From Paramesorhizobium sp049065735 (GTDB lineage Bacteria > Pseudomonadota > Alphaproteobacteria > Rhizobiales > Rhizobiaceae), in contig NZ_JBAKHD010000001.1 in assembly GCF_049065735.1 (NCBI RefSeq), positions 434,001-498,000 on the forward strand: 64,000 nt of DNA, in the 5' to 3' direction. Numbering within the stretch: the stretch's first letter is position 1; each line of letters begins with the position of its first letter. The translations under genes were made by a program, and so were the position numbers. This document shows positions 33,523 through 42,146 of the stretch, piece after piece. The notes beneath the pieces were generated by a model that was given only the letters and a program-made list of their open reading frames with translations, was not told where the DNA came from and did no database searches.

Positions 33523-33933
33523 ATGCAAATCAGCGGCCAGTGCCATTGCGGACATGTCACCTATGAGGCGGAGATTGACCCGGAGCGGGTCACGATCTGC
33601 CACTGCACTGATTGCCAGCGGCTGACCGGCTCGCCTTACCGCGTGACGGTGAGGGCCGCTCCCGGCGCTCTCACGCTCACCGGCAACGCGCCCAAGGTTT
33701 ATGTGAAGACGGGAACGAGCGGGCGCAAGCGCTTGCAATATTTCTGTCCCGAATGCGGCTCGCCCCTCTTCACCAGCGGCGAGGATACCCAGAACGCGCC
33801 CTGGGGCATCCGCTGGGGCAGCATCGACCAGCGCCGGGAGCTGTCGCCGAAGCGGCAGATCTGGTGCCACTCGGCGACGCCGTGGGCGGCGGAGGCGTTT
33901 GAGGGGCTGCCGGGGAAAGACATGGATGATTGA
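33523..33933 (+). CDS. GFA/CENP-V family zinc-binding protein
   Basis: 136 residues with the glutathione-dependent formaldehyde-activating fold. Zinc ligands: CHCGHVTYEA near the N-terminus, ICHCTDCQ at about residue 29, and FCPECGSPLF at about 80. The biochemical role of most single-domain members is unknown. ATG 33523 follows GGAGG at good spacing; an in-frame ATG 24 bases upstream precedes that site. Confidence 0.92.
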   Translation: MQISGQCHCGHVTYEAEIDPERVTICHCTDCQRLTGSPYRVTVRAAPGALTLTGNAPKVYVKTGTSGRKRLQYFCPECGSPLFTSGEDTQNAPWGIRWGSIDQRRELSPKRQIWCHSATPWAAEAFEGLPGKDMDD

Positions 33934-33945
33934 AAGCCGTCGCTT

Positions 33946-33975
33946 CCTATGTTATACCATAAGTTATAACATAGG
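33946..33975. promoter_or_regulatory. Operator/promoter of the AbrB-Doc module
   Basis: Perfect inverted repeat CCTATGTTATA - 8 bases - TATAACATAGG just upstream of the antitoxin start. AT-rich promoter-like hexamers overlap it. This is the expected arrangement for autorepression by the antitoxin or toxin-antitoxin complex. Confidence 0.75.
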
Positions 33976-33984
33976 ACATCGCAA

Positions 33985-34215
33985 ATGAACCTGACTGTTC
34001 GGAAAATCGGCAATTCGGAAGGCGTTATCCTGCCGAAGGAAGTGCTTGACCGGCATAATATCCATGCGGGCGACACCGTTCTTCTGATCGAGGAGAGTGA
34101 CGGGCTGAAGCTGCGCCCGCTCACGGAAAATCCGGAAGAGTTCGAAAAGAAGATGCAGATAGCGCGCGAGCGCATGAAAAAATACGAGACCGCCTATCGC
34201 GTTCTCGCCAAATGA
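33985..34215 (+). CDS. AbrB/MazE-type antitoxin
   Basis: 76 residues. The N-terminal swapped-hairpin fold is clear (VRKIGNSEGVILPKEVLDRH, GDTVLLIEESDGLKLRPL), followed by a charged helical tail (FEKKMQIARERMKKYET) of the type that wraps a toxin. The stop overlaps the toxin start by four bases (ATGA). It binds the palindrome at 33946-33975 by inference. Confidence 0.9.
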   Translation: MNLTVRKIGNSEGVILPKEVLDRHNIHAGDTVLLIEESDGLKLRPLTENPEEFEKKMQIARERMKKYETAYRVLAK

Positions 34216-34592
34216 TCGAGTTCCATTCGCGGGAATTCATCGAGGCCATGCATAACGAGCAGCTGCGCCTTCATGGAGGCGCGGCTGGCTTGCGGGACGA
34301 AGGTGCGCTGGAATCCGTGCTCGGCAGGCCGTGCAAGAAGCATGGTTACGGCGCGCCGGACCTTTATGAACTCGCCGCGGCTTATCTTTACGGGATCGTC
34401 AAGAACCATTCCTTCGTCGATGGCAACAAGCGAACCGGCTTCGCTGCCGCCGATCTTTTTCTCCATTTCAACGGGCTGAGCCTGGAAGCGACCAATGAGG
34501 ATGTGATCCACCTCGTCACCATGGTCGCCGCCGGTGAAATCGACGAGGACGGCGCGGCAGCGTTTTTCCGCGATTTCACGGTTGAGATCTGA
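34212..34592 (+). CDS. doc: Doc-family (Fic-fold) toxin
   Basis: 126 residues, death-on-curing family. The Fic motif HSFVDGNKRT is intact at about residue 66, so kinase-type activity toward EF-Tu, as shown for phage P1 Doc, is plausible. FGxE-like inhibitory helices are not seen in the protein itself, so neutralisation would come from the upstream antitoxin, here AbrB/MazE-like rather than the classical Phd type. Confidence 0.92.
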   Translation: MIEFHSREFIEAMHNEQLRLHGGAAGLRDEGALESVLGRPCKKHGYGAPDLYELAAAYLYGIVKNHSFVDGNKRTGFAAADLFLHFNGLSLEATNEDVIHLVTMVAAGEIDEDGAAAFFRDFTVEI

Positions 34593-34704
34593 GTGGTGCT
34601 TGTTTTGATGGAGCCGCCAAGCAACTCTTTCATCGAGTTGCGCGCCGCGCCAAGGGAACCTGGCAACGAAGCTTGATCTTCGTCGTTGGTGAAAATTCAC
34701 TGTA

Positions 34705-34859
34705 GAGGAATGGATCCCAGTGACAAGCACTGGGATGACGGGGCGGAAAGGTATTCGCCCACCTCGGCAACTATTGTGGCATGCGGAACGGTTGGAGATT
34801 ATCGAGAACAGTCAACCCATCCGTCATCCCAGTGCTTGTCACTGGGGATCCATTCCTCT
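34705..34859. repeat. Family S palindromic repeat, variant core (S2)
   Basis: Same architecture and length as S1, but the arm hairpin reads ATCCCAGTG-ACAAG-CACTGGGAT. Compared with S1 two base pairs are changed and both remain paired. It occupies the 314-base gap 34593-34906; flanking similarity (TACAACGG, GATTCCATCAAA..CATGAAC) continues to the right as in S3. Confidence 0.92.
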
Positions 34860-34906
34860 CCATATCCATTGCTACAACGGCCCAAAACGGGATTCGGGCG
34901 ATTCCA

Positions 34907-35922
34907 TCAAACCATGAACCGCCCCAAAAAATCCCCCTCTCGCACAACCGGCAGCATGTCGGCGGCGTCGCTGCAATAGGGCAGGCCGCTCCAGAGATCG
35001 CGGTCGCCCACGATGAACAGCCGGTAGCGCCCCCGTGTCGCCGCAACATTCAGCAGGTTCGGCCTGGATGCGGCCCAGATGGCGGCGTCGCGGTGCTCGG
35101 CATCGGTTCCCAGCACCATGAAGACGATGTCTTCCTCCTTGCCCTGGCCGATCTCCTGCTCAACCTCCGGCGCGTCATCCTCCTCGTCCTCATCGCCGCC
35201 GGCTGGGACCATGTCGATAATCTGCGGCGGCTCCAATTGCTTGACGGATGTCTCCCGCTTCTCGCGAAACCGGATTTCGGCGAGCGCAACCGGACGGCCG
35301 GGCTTCGGGCTGAAACCCGCCCAGTCCTGCAGAAGGCGATTGAGGGCGAGGATTTCAGCCGGGGTGAGCGGCTCTGCGCCGTCCGCCTCCGCGGATCGGC
35401 CAAGATGCCGCTGCGCTCTGAAATTTTCCAGGAGCTCCTTCAGCTTCTTCATGCTTTCGGCAAAGGCGCTGAGGGAAAGCGCCGTCAGCCCGTCCTTGGC
35501 GATGCGCCCCAGCGCCCATGGCAGGGTCGAAATCGCAAACCGGTCAAAAAGCGGAACGCCGTTGGCGTCGAGTTCCAGGCTGGCAAAGCACGTATCGCCT
35601 TCGAGGTCGCCGCGCTCCATGTCCTCGAACGCGCCGAGTTCATTGGCCGGCGCACAAAAGCGCAGGATGGCATCCGCCATCTCCGACTTGTCGAACACGC
35701 CGAAGAAGAGCCTTATCTTGGCAATTTCCTTGCCCTCGGGGATGACAGGCCGGCGCAGGGAGGCGCTATCCTCTTCAAGCGTCTCGGCATGCATCCAGAA
35801 AGGCGCATAGCCCTCGCGCGGCTCGGCGCAGGCGGATAAATCGAAGGAATGAAGAACTCTATCCTGTGCCAATAGTCGAGAATGGCCAAAAGCCGTTCCC
35901 GGTCGATGGTCTCGCCGCTCAT
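34907..35922 (-). pseudogene. Remnant of a large superfamily I DNA helicase/ATPase gene
   Basis: The natural start MSGETIDRERLLAILDYW (35922, overlapping the scpA stop as ATGA) runs about 26 codons and then meets a one-base deletion near 35845 (TTCC-TTCGAT where one more T restores the frame); the other frame continues FDLSACAEPREG to the end. The last 75 residues (GKEEDIVFMVLGTD, NLLNVAATRGRYRLFIVGDRDLW) are the C-terminal motif region of SF1 helicases, joined directly to the N-terminal domain around residue 265. The central ATPase domain with Walker motifs is missing. So the gene has both a frameshift and a large internal deletion. Confidence 0.82.
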
Positions 35923-38063
35923 TCAGACCGTCTCTCAGCCGCCTCCAGCAGCGCATCGATCAGCCTTTCCGCCGCCTCGCAGATGACGGTGCCGGGCGGG
36001 AAGATTGCCGTCGCGCCGGCTTGCCTCACAGCCTCATGATCCTGCGGCGGGATAACGCCGCCGACGACGAGAAGAATATCATCGCCGCCCCGCAGTCGAA
36101 GCGCCGCCTTCAGCTCCGGCACCAGTGTCAGATGGCCCGCCGCGAGGGAGGAGACGCCGAGAATATGCGCGCGGGACTTGACGGCGAGATCGGCAACTTC
36201 CTCCGGCGTCTGGAACATCGCGCCCACAATCACCTCGAAACCCAGATCGCCGAACGCCGTGGCGATCGCCTTCTGCCCGCGGTCGTGTCCATCCTGCCCC
36301 ATCTTGGCGATGAGGAGGCGAGGGCGCTCGCCGGTGCGCTTCTCGAACGCCGCCACCTTCTCGGCCACCCGCTCCGCTATCCTGTTCGGCCCCAACGCCC
36401 TCCGGTAGACGCCGGAGATGGTGCGCACCTCCGCCACATGGCGGCCAAACACCTTCTCGAGCGCGAGGCTGATTTCGCCCACCGTCGCCTTGGCGCGCGC
36501 GGCCTCAATAGCGAATTCGAGGAGATTGCCTTCGCCCGATTGCGCCGCCGCCGTCAGCCGGTCGAGCGCCGCCTCCACCGCACCCACGTCGCGCGTGCCC
36601 TTCAGCGCCTGCAATTTGGCAAGCTGCCGGGCGCGCACCTCGGCATTGTCGATCTTGAGCACCTCCACCGCGACGTCTTCAGCCGGGCGGAACATATTGA
36701 CGCCGATGACGGGCTGCTCGCCGCTATCGATCCGCGCTTGGGTGCGCGCCGCCGCCTCCTCGATGCGCATTTTCGGAATGCCGCGCTCGATGGCCTTGGC
36801 CATGCCGCCGAGCGCCTCCACCTCCTCGATATGCTGGAGCGCACGGACGGCCAGCTCATGCGTCAGCCGCTCCACATAGGCCGAGCCGCCCCAGGGATCG
36901 ATGATCTCGGTCGTGCCGGATTCTTTCTGCAGAAGAACCTGCGTGTTACGGGCGATCCGCGCCGAATGCTCCGATGGCAGCGCCAGTGCTTCGTCGAAGG
37001 CGTTGGTGTGCAGCGACTGCGTGCCGCCGCCCGTTGCCGCCATGGCCTCCACCATGGTGCGGATGATGTTGTTGTGCGGGTCCTGCGCGGTGAGCGACCA
37101 GCCCGAGGTCTGGCAATGGGCGCGTAGCGCCAGCGAGCGCTCGTCCTTGGGCTCGAAGTTTTTCTTCATCAGCAAGGCCCAGATGAGCCGCGCCGCCCGA
37201 AGCTTCGCCACCTCCATGAAGAAATTCATGCCTGTCGCCCAGAAGAAGGACAGGCGCGGCGCGAATGTGTCGATATCGAGCCCCGCCGCCAGCCCCGCCC
37301 GCGCATATTCGATGCCGTCGGCAATGGTGTAGGCGAGCTCCAGATCGGCGGTCGCCCCCGCCTCCTGCATGTGATAGCCGGAAATCGAGATCGAATTGAA
37401 TTTCGGCATATGCTTCGCCGTATAGGCGAAAATATCGGAGACGATCCGCATCGAGGGCGCGGGCGGATAAATATAGGTGTTGCGGACCATGAACTCCTTG
37501 AGAATGTCGTTCTGGATGGTCCCGGCGAGATCCTTCTGCGCGACGCCCTGTTCCTCCGCCGCCACGATGAAAAGCGCCATGACCGGCAGCACCGCGCCGT
37601 TCATGGTCATGGATACGGTCATCTCACTGAGCGGAATGCCGTCGAAAAGCTGGCGCATGTCGAGAATGGAATCGATCGCCACCCCCGCCATGCCGACATC
37701 GCCCGCCACGCGCGGATGGTCGCTGTCATAGCCGCGATGGGTGGCAAGGTCGAAGGCGACGGACAGGCCTTTCTGACCGCTCGCAAGATTGCGCCGGTAG
37801 AAGGCATTCGATTCCTCGGCGGTCGAGAAGCCGGCATATTGCCGGATCGTCCAGGGCTGCCGCACATACATGGTGGGGTAGGGCCCCCGGATGAAAGGCG
37901 GCATGCCCGGATAGGTATCGAGATGGGGCAGGGATTTGAGATCGGCTTGCGTATAGGCGCGCTTGACCCTGATCCCCTCAGGCGTTTTCCACCTGTCCGC
38001 TCCGGGCTTCGGCGTTTTGGTTTTCGGTTCGCTCCAGGGGATTTGGGTGAAGTCGGGGATCAT
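35919..38063 (-). CDS. scpA: Methylmalonyl-CoA mutase, large (catalytic) subunit
   Basis: Adenosylcobalamin-dependent interconversion of succinyl-CoA and (R)-methylmalonyl-CoA, used in propionate and odd-chain acid catabolism and the ethylmalonyl-CoA route. 714 residues. The N-terminal barrel has YPTMYVRQPWTIRQYAGFSTAEESN and the CoA/substrate region; the C-terminal B12-binding domain has KMGQDGHDRGQ at about residue 592, with the cobalt-ligating His, then GAMFQTPEEVA and the GVSSLAAGH stretch. The small subunit gene is upstream, separated by a family B repeat. Confidence 0.95.
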   Translation of the reverse strand: MIPDFTQIPWSEPKTKTPKPGADRWKTPEGIRVKRAYTQADLKSLPHLDTYPGMPPFIRGPYPTMYVRQPWTIRQYAGFSTAEESNAFYRRNLASGQKGLSVAFDLATHRGYDSDHPRVAGDVGMAGVAIDSILDMRQLFDGIPLSEMTVSMTMNGAVLPVMALFIVAAEEQGVAQKDLAGTIQNDILKEFMVRNTYIYPPAPSMRIVSDIFAYTAKHMPKFNSISISGYHMQEAGATADLELAYTIADGIEYARAGLAAGLDIDTFAPRLSFFWATGMNFFMEVAKLRAARLIWALLMKKNFEPKDERSLALRAHCQTSGWSLTAQDPHNNIIRTMVEAMAATGGGTQSLHTNAFDEALALPSEHSARIARNTQVLLQKESGTTEIIDPWGGSAYVERLTHELAVRALQHIEEVEALGGMAKAIERGIPKMRIEEAAARTQARIDSGEQPVIGVNMFRPAEDVAVEVLKIDNAEVRARQLAKLQALKGTRDVGAVEAALDRLTAAAQSGEGNLLEFAIEAARAKATVGEISLALEKVFGRHVAEVRTISGVYRRALGPNRIAERVAEKVAAFEKRTGERPRLLIAKMGQDGHDRGQKAIATAFGDLGFEVIVGAMFQTPEEVADLAVKSRAHILGVSSLAAGHLTLVPELKAALRLRGGDDILLVVGGVIPPQDHEAVRQAGATAIFPPGTVICEAAERLIDALLEAAERRSE

Positions 38064-38097
38064 CGCGGGGAGGCTCCATGTGGAAAGGCCGGCGCCG

Positions 38098-38263
38098 CGA
38101 CACCCCCCTCTGTCCTGCCGGACATCTCCCCCTCAAGGGGGGAGATTACGCTTTCATCGATGCCCGGCACCAATCGCCAACGTTGGAGGATGAGAGAGGA
38201 GCGTTGTGACAGCCAATCTCCCCCCTTGAGGGGGAGATGCCCGGCAGGGCAGAGGGGGGTGAA
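38098..38263. repeat. Family B repeat between mutA and scpA (B4)
   Basis: Arms CACCCCCCTCTGTCCTGCCG..GGGGGGAGATTACG and complement. The loop has GATTACGCTTTCATCGATGC, the same loop lineage as the copy inside pbpC. In the plus-strand frame homologous to B1 it encodes PAGHLPLKGGDYAFIDARHQ before reaching a TGA. It fills most of the 217-base gap inside the operon. Confidence 0.94.
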
Positions 38264-38280
38264 ATCGAAGAGCGCCTTCA

Positions 38281-39717
38281 TCAAACGTCTCCCACCATCT
38301 CATCCAGCCGCGTAAACACCAGCGGCTCGCAATGCACCGCCCCGTCATGGGGCAAAGTCCTGCGCTCCCTATCGAGCACCGCGACGGGGCCGTCCTCTGC
38401 AGCCGGATGAATCGTTGTCCCGACAATCCCCCGCTCGCCGCTGCGATAGCTTTCTGCCCGCTTTTCCCGGCATTCGGCGATCCTAGCCTGAAAATGCCCG
38501 TCGACGAGGCTTTGCAAAATGCCGCCCTCGCGTTCGAGCGCCTGGAACGCATTCCATGCCGCCTCGCAAAGGCATTCGGTCAGCATTTCGATCCCGCCGG
38601 ACCCGGCGGCGGGATCGCTGACGAAACCGAGATGAGCCTCCCTGGCAAGGATCAGCTGCGTGTTGCGGGCGAGCCGCCGCGCGGCCGCGTCGGGCAGGCC
38701 ATGGGTGATGGTGTGCGGCAGGATGGAAATGCCGTCCGCCCCGCCCGCCGCCGCGGCAAAGCCGGCGATGGTGGTGCGCAGGATGTTGGTCTCCACGTCG
38801 CGCGCGGTCATCATCCGCATCGAGGTTTCTGCATGGATCGCGGCGGGCGAGGGCGTGATGCCGCATGCTTCCTGCAGCCGCGCCCAGAGCTGGCGCAAGG
38901 CGCGCAGCTTGGCGATGGTGACGAACTGGTTCTGGTCGGCCGAGACGGCAAAGCCGATATGCGGCGTGGCGTAGACGACAGGCTGACGTGCGTCCTCGAA
39001 CATGCGGAGATAACCGAGCGCGACTGACAGCATCGCGCCCAATTCCTGCGCCTCGGTCGCACCCGCATTGTGATAGGGGCGCCCATCGGCCTCCAGCACG
39101 ATGCCGGGCAGGCCGGTGGCGAAGAAATTGCCGAGCGCCTGCGGCAGCGACGCTTTCAGCGCCTCGACGCTCATGCGCAGCCACCCGCATGAGGCGAGTG
39201 TCGCGGTCGGGTCGATCCCCAGGGAAAAACACGTACGGGCCGGATCGATGCGCCGGAAGCGCAGATAATCCGCCAGCCATTCGGCGCAGGCGCGGCTGTT
39301 GGGATGCGCGTCCATCCGCAGAGTGAGGCCGTCGAGATCGATATCCTCGAAGAGCCGTTCGATCGTGTCGGCTCCGATGGGAAGACCGAAGCCGAACGCA
39401 TTCTGCGCGCCCTCGAACACCAGCGCCACGCCATTGGCGCCGTTTTCGATATCGTCCCTGAGCTGGCGGTTGGCGCGGGCTGGATCGGGGTCGTCCGCGC
39501 GCTGAACGATACGCCATGGCCGGTCCGGCGTCGCGCGGAACACTGGCTTCGCGTGCCTGTCCCGCTCATAAAGCGGCTCGATGACGATGCCGTCATCGGT
39601 TTGCGAGGTCAGCGCCTCCTCGAAACTCTCGCCCTTCAGCGCTTTTTCAGCGAGCCTGACCCAGCGGTCGTAATCCTCAGGAGGAAAGAGACCTTCCTTC
39701 AATATGCTCGCGTCCAT
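38281..39717 (-). CDS. mutA: Methylmalonyl-CoA mutase, small subunit
   Basis: 478 residues related to the barrel half of the mutase (FRATPDRPWRIVQRADDPDPARANRQ; ILPHTITHGLPDAAARRLARNTQ; DPAAGSGGIEMLTECL) but without a recognisable DxHxxG cobalamin domain. It is the non-catalytic partner of the downstream large subunit, which makes this an alpha-beta type mutase rather than a homodimer. Confidence 0.9.
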   Translation of the reverse strand: MDASILKEGLFPPEDYDRWVRLAEKALKGESFEEALTSQTDDGIVIEPLYERDRHAKPVFRATPDRPWRIVQRADDPDPARANRQLRDDIENGANGVALVFEGAQNAFGFGLPIGADTIERLFEDIDLDGLTLRMDAHPNSRACAEWLADYLRFRRIDPARTCFSLGIDPTATLASCGWLRMSVEALKASLPQALGNFFATGLPGIVLEADGRPYHNAGATEAQELGAMLSVALGYLRMFEDARQPVVYATPHIGFAVSADQNQFVTIAKLRALRQLWARLQEACGITPSPAAIHAETSMRMMTARDVETNILRTTIAGFAAAAGGADGISILPHTITHGLPDAAARRLARNTQLILAREAHLGFVSDPAAGSGGIEMLTECLCEAAWNAFQALEREGGILQSLVDGHFQARIAECREKRAESYRSGERGIVGTTIHPAAEDGPVAVLDRERRTLPHDGAVHCEPLVFTRLDEMVGDV

Positions 39718-39815
39718 GCCTTCTCCCGACCATGCGATGCTTGCATGGAGACTTTAGAGCATTATTTTCAGAAAGGAATAGCGTACACTCGTTTGTCATC
39801 GTGCGGCGGACCACC

Positions 39816-40826
39816 TTACGCCCTCCCGTAGAATTCCTTGTACCAGTCGACAAAGCGGCGGATGCCCTCTTCGATGGAGGTGCGAGGCCGGAAGCCGATA
39901 TCGGCCGCCAGCGCGTCGATGTCGGCATAGGTCGCGGGCACGTCGCCCGGCTGCAGGGGCAGGAGGTTCCTGACGGCCTTTTTACCGACCGCATCCTCGA
40001 TGCAGGCTATGAAATAATCGAGTTCGACAGGCTTGTTATTGCCGATATTGTAAAGCCGGTAGGGCGCCCTGGACGTGCCGGGATCGGGGTCCATCCCGTC
40101 CCATTGGCTGTTCGGCTCAGCGATGCGGTCGAGCGTCCGCACGACCCCTTCCGCGATATCGTCAATATAGGTGAAATCCCGGGCGTGCCGGCCGTAATTG
40201 AAGACGTCGATGGGCTCGCCGGCCATGATCTTCTTGGTAAAAAGGAACAGCGACATATCGGGCCGCCCCCACGGCCCATAGACCGTGAAAAAGCGAAGCC
40301 CGGTCACCGGGATGTTGTATAAATGCGAATAGGAATGCGCCATCAGTTCATTCGCCTTCTTGCTTGCCGCATACAGGCTGAGCGGATGATCGACATTGTC
40401 GTGGACGCTGAAGGGCATTCTGGTATTGGCGCCGTAAACCGAGCTCGATGAGGCGTAGACCAGATGCTCGACCGCGTTGTGCCTGCAGCCTTCCAGAATA
40501 TTGAGGAAGCCGACCAGATTAGAGCTGGCATAGCTGTGCGGGTTTTCGATGGCATAGCGCACCCCGGCCTGCGCCGCCAGATGGACGACCCGCTCCGGGC
40601 GGAAATTCTGAAAAACCGCCTCGACCGCATTCCGGTCGGCAATGTCGATCTTCTCGAAGCGGAATTTCTCATAAGGCGTCAGGCGTTCAAGACGCGCTTG
40701 CTTCAGGGTGACATCATAATAGTCGCTGAGATTGTCGATGCCCATGACCTCGTCGCCGCGCTCCAGCAACAGGCGGGCGGTATGAAAGCCGATGAAGCCG
40801 GCGGCACCAGTCACTAGAATTTTCAA
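39816..40826 (-). CDS. lpsL: UDP-glucuronate 4-epimerase (NAD-dependent epimerase family)
   Basis: Interconverts UDP-glucuronate and UDP-galacturonate for lipopolysaccharide or capsule. 336 residues. The Rossmann motif is TGAAGFIGFHTA, the catalytic Ser lies in YASSSSVYGAN and Tyr-x-x-x-Lys in YAASKKANE; RFFTVYGPWGRPDMSLFLFTK is characteristic of the uronate epimerase branch. TTG 40826 is chosen as start: GGAGG lies six bases before it and the GxxGxxG motif would otherwise be preceded by 51 unrelated residues. No other polysaccharide gene is nearby. Confidence 0.9.
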   Translation of the reverse strand: MKILVTGAAGFIGFHTARLLLERGDEVMGIDNLSDYYDVTLKQARLERLTPYEKFRFEKIDIADRNAVEAVFQNFRPERVVHLAAQAGVRYAIENPHSYASSNLVGFLNILEGCRHNAVEHLVYASSSSVYGANTRMPFSVHDNVDHPLSLYAASKKANELMAHSYSHLYNIPVTGLRFFTVYGPWGRPDMSLFLFTKKIMAGEPIDVFNYGRHARDFTYIDDIAEGVVRTLDRIAEPNSQWDGMDPDPGTSRAPYRLYNIGNNKPVELDYFIACIEDAVGKKAVRNLLPLQPGDVPATYADIDALAADIGFRPRTSIEEGIRRFVDWYKEFYGRA

Positions 40827-40950
40827 CGCCGTCCTCCTGTGGGACTTTTCCTGTTCGAGGGTATTGAGGTCGCCTCGGGCCGCGACATGGTTTCCGCCGC
40901 GCGAGGCAAGCGCATTTTGAAAGCTTCGAATATCAGAGGCGCGGGCAATG

Positions 40951-40975
40951 AAAAAGGCAGCCCGAGAGCTGCCTT
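40951..40975 (-). terminator. Rho-independent terminator of the gene at 41004
   Basis: On the minus strand AAGGCAGC-TCTCGG-GCTGCCTT is followed by TTT, 29 bases after the stop codon. It isolates the small gene from lpsL. Confidence 0.85.
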
Positions 40976-41003
40976 CCAAATCTCACGATATTTTTCGGGA
41001 CGG

Positions 41004-41375
41004 TCAGACGAACTGACCGAGGCCCGGGATCGAATTGACGACATCGTCGACCGGGCCTGCGCCGGCCTTTTCGCGGGCATAGGCGATGGTCTGCTTGGAG
41101 ACGCCGGAGATTTCGCCCATGCCGAGGCCCATGCCCATCAGCTGCGAGCCGAGGCCCATGACGCCGCCCATCATGCTTGAGAGGAACCCGCCGCCGCCTT
41201 CAGCCTGCGCGGCGGCAACCGCCTCGCGCGCGCCCGGAATGGCGTCGATGAGCGCGGAAACCTTGTCCGCCGGGCCTTCCTTCTCAAGGAAAGCAAGAAT
41301 AAGCCCGACCGCCTTCGTGGCCGTGGCCGGGTCGATGCCGACATTCGAGCTGATGCGCGCGATGAGTTCGTCCAT
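41004..41375 (-). CDS. Small DUF2267/DUF2780-like helical protein
   Basis: 123 residues starting MDELIARISSNVGID. The N-terminal part (DPATATKAVGLILAFLEKEG, VSALIDAIPGAREAV) matches the helical pattern of DUF2267/DUF2780-type proteins; a Gly/Met-rich segment (GGGGFLSSMMGGVMGLGSQLMGMGLGMG) follows. No signal peptide. GGAGG lies eight bases before ATG 41375. Function unknown. Confidence 0.75.
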   Translation of the reverse strand: MDELIARISSNVGIDPATATKAVGLILAFLEKEGPADKVSALIDAIPGAREAVAAAQAEGGGGFLSSMMGGVMGLGSQLMGMGLGMGEISGVSKQTIAYAREKAGAGPVDDVVNSIPGLGQFV

Positions 41376-41506
41376 GGGGGAATCCTCCGGAAGTTTGACG
41401 TTTACGTAATATGCATTTGAGGCGAGGGAATGCAAGCGGGTGTGAGCGTTTCACTTTTTGATGGAAATGATTGCGTATTCTTGCTCGTTGAGGCAGCGTA
41501 ACTGTT

Positions 41507-41658
41507 GAGGCATGGATTCCTGTGACAAGCACAGGAATGACGGCTGCTTTGCTATTGACGCCCAGTTTCCAACCTCCCGTTTGGCAAGAATGGTTTTCGG
41601 TGACGTGGAAAAATCACTACCCCGTCATTCCTGTGCTTGTCACAGGAATCCATGCCTC
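41507..41658. repeat. Family S palindromic repeat (S3)
   Basis: Same arms as S1 (GAGGCATGGATTCCTGTGAC and complement). Flanks conserved with the other copies extend to about 41475 (TATTCTTGCTCGTTGAG) and 41725 (TACTGCAACGG, GACTCCATTAAAGCATGAAC). It accounts for nearly all of the 363-base gap 41376-41738. Confidence 0.92.
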
Positions 41659-41738
41659 AGCAGCTCCGTTACTGCAACGGTGCCCAATGGTATCCAGGTG
41701 ACTCCATTAAAGCATGAACAACTCTAAGGCGGAGCTTT

Positions 41739-42146
41739 TCAGTTATTCGCGACCTTGCGCGGTCTGCCTCCCTTGCGGCCATTTTGCCGGGAGGCTGCGG
41801 CTTTAGCCGGGGACGTGGCCCGTCCGGCGCGGCGGGCCATATAAGCCTTGGTGCCGAATATTCCCGCCAGCAGGCCGGGCACGGACAGGTCCACATCGAG
41901 GCTTTCCCAATGCAGGCCGTATCCGGCTCCGAGAATCTCGACTGTGGCGAGCTCTTCATCCGTAGCGGCTTCCAGCCCTCGCGCCATATGCGGGGGAAAG
42001 GCGAAGGTGCAGCCATTCGTGAGCTCGACAACCATACGCCCGTTGCGCTTGTCATAGCGGGCGGATGACGCGCGCGGCTCGGTTTGCTGCGCTATCCGGC
42101 CCCGCTCCACCGCGGCCTCATATTCGGCATCGGTCAGTTCAACCAT
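41739..42146 (-). CDS. DUF2442 domain protein
   Basis: 135 residues. The DUF2442 core (RYDKRNGRMVVELTNGCTFAFPP; LGAGYGLHWESLDVDLSVPGLLAGIFG) is followed by a basic tail (ASRQNGRKGGRPRK) that could bind nucleic acid. DUF2442 genes usually follow a DUF4160 gene and the pair behaves like a toxin-antitoxin-type module, but this is not established. The upstream DUF4160 gene overlaps by eight bases and is frameshifted. Confidence 0.85.
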   Translation of the reverse strand: MVELTDAEYEAAVERGRIAQQTEPRASSARYDKRNGRMVVELTNGCTFAFPPHMARGLEAATDEELATVEILGAGYGLHWESLDVDLSVPGLLAGIFGTKAYMARRAGRATSPAKAAASRQNGRKGGRPRKVANN

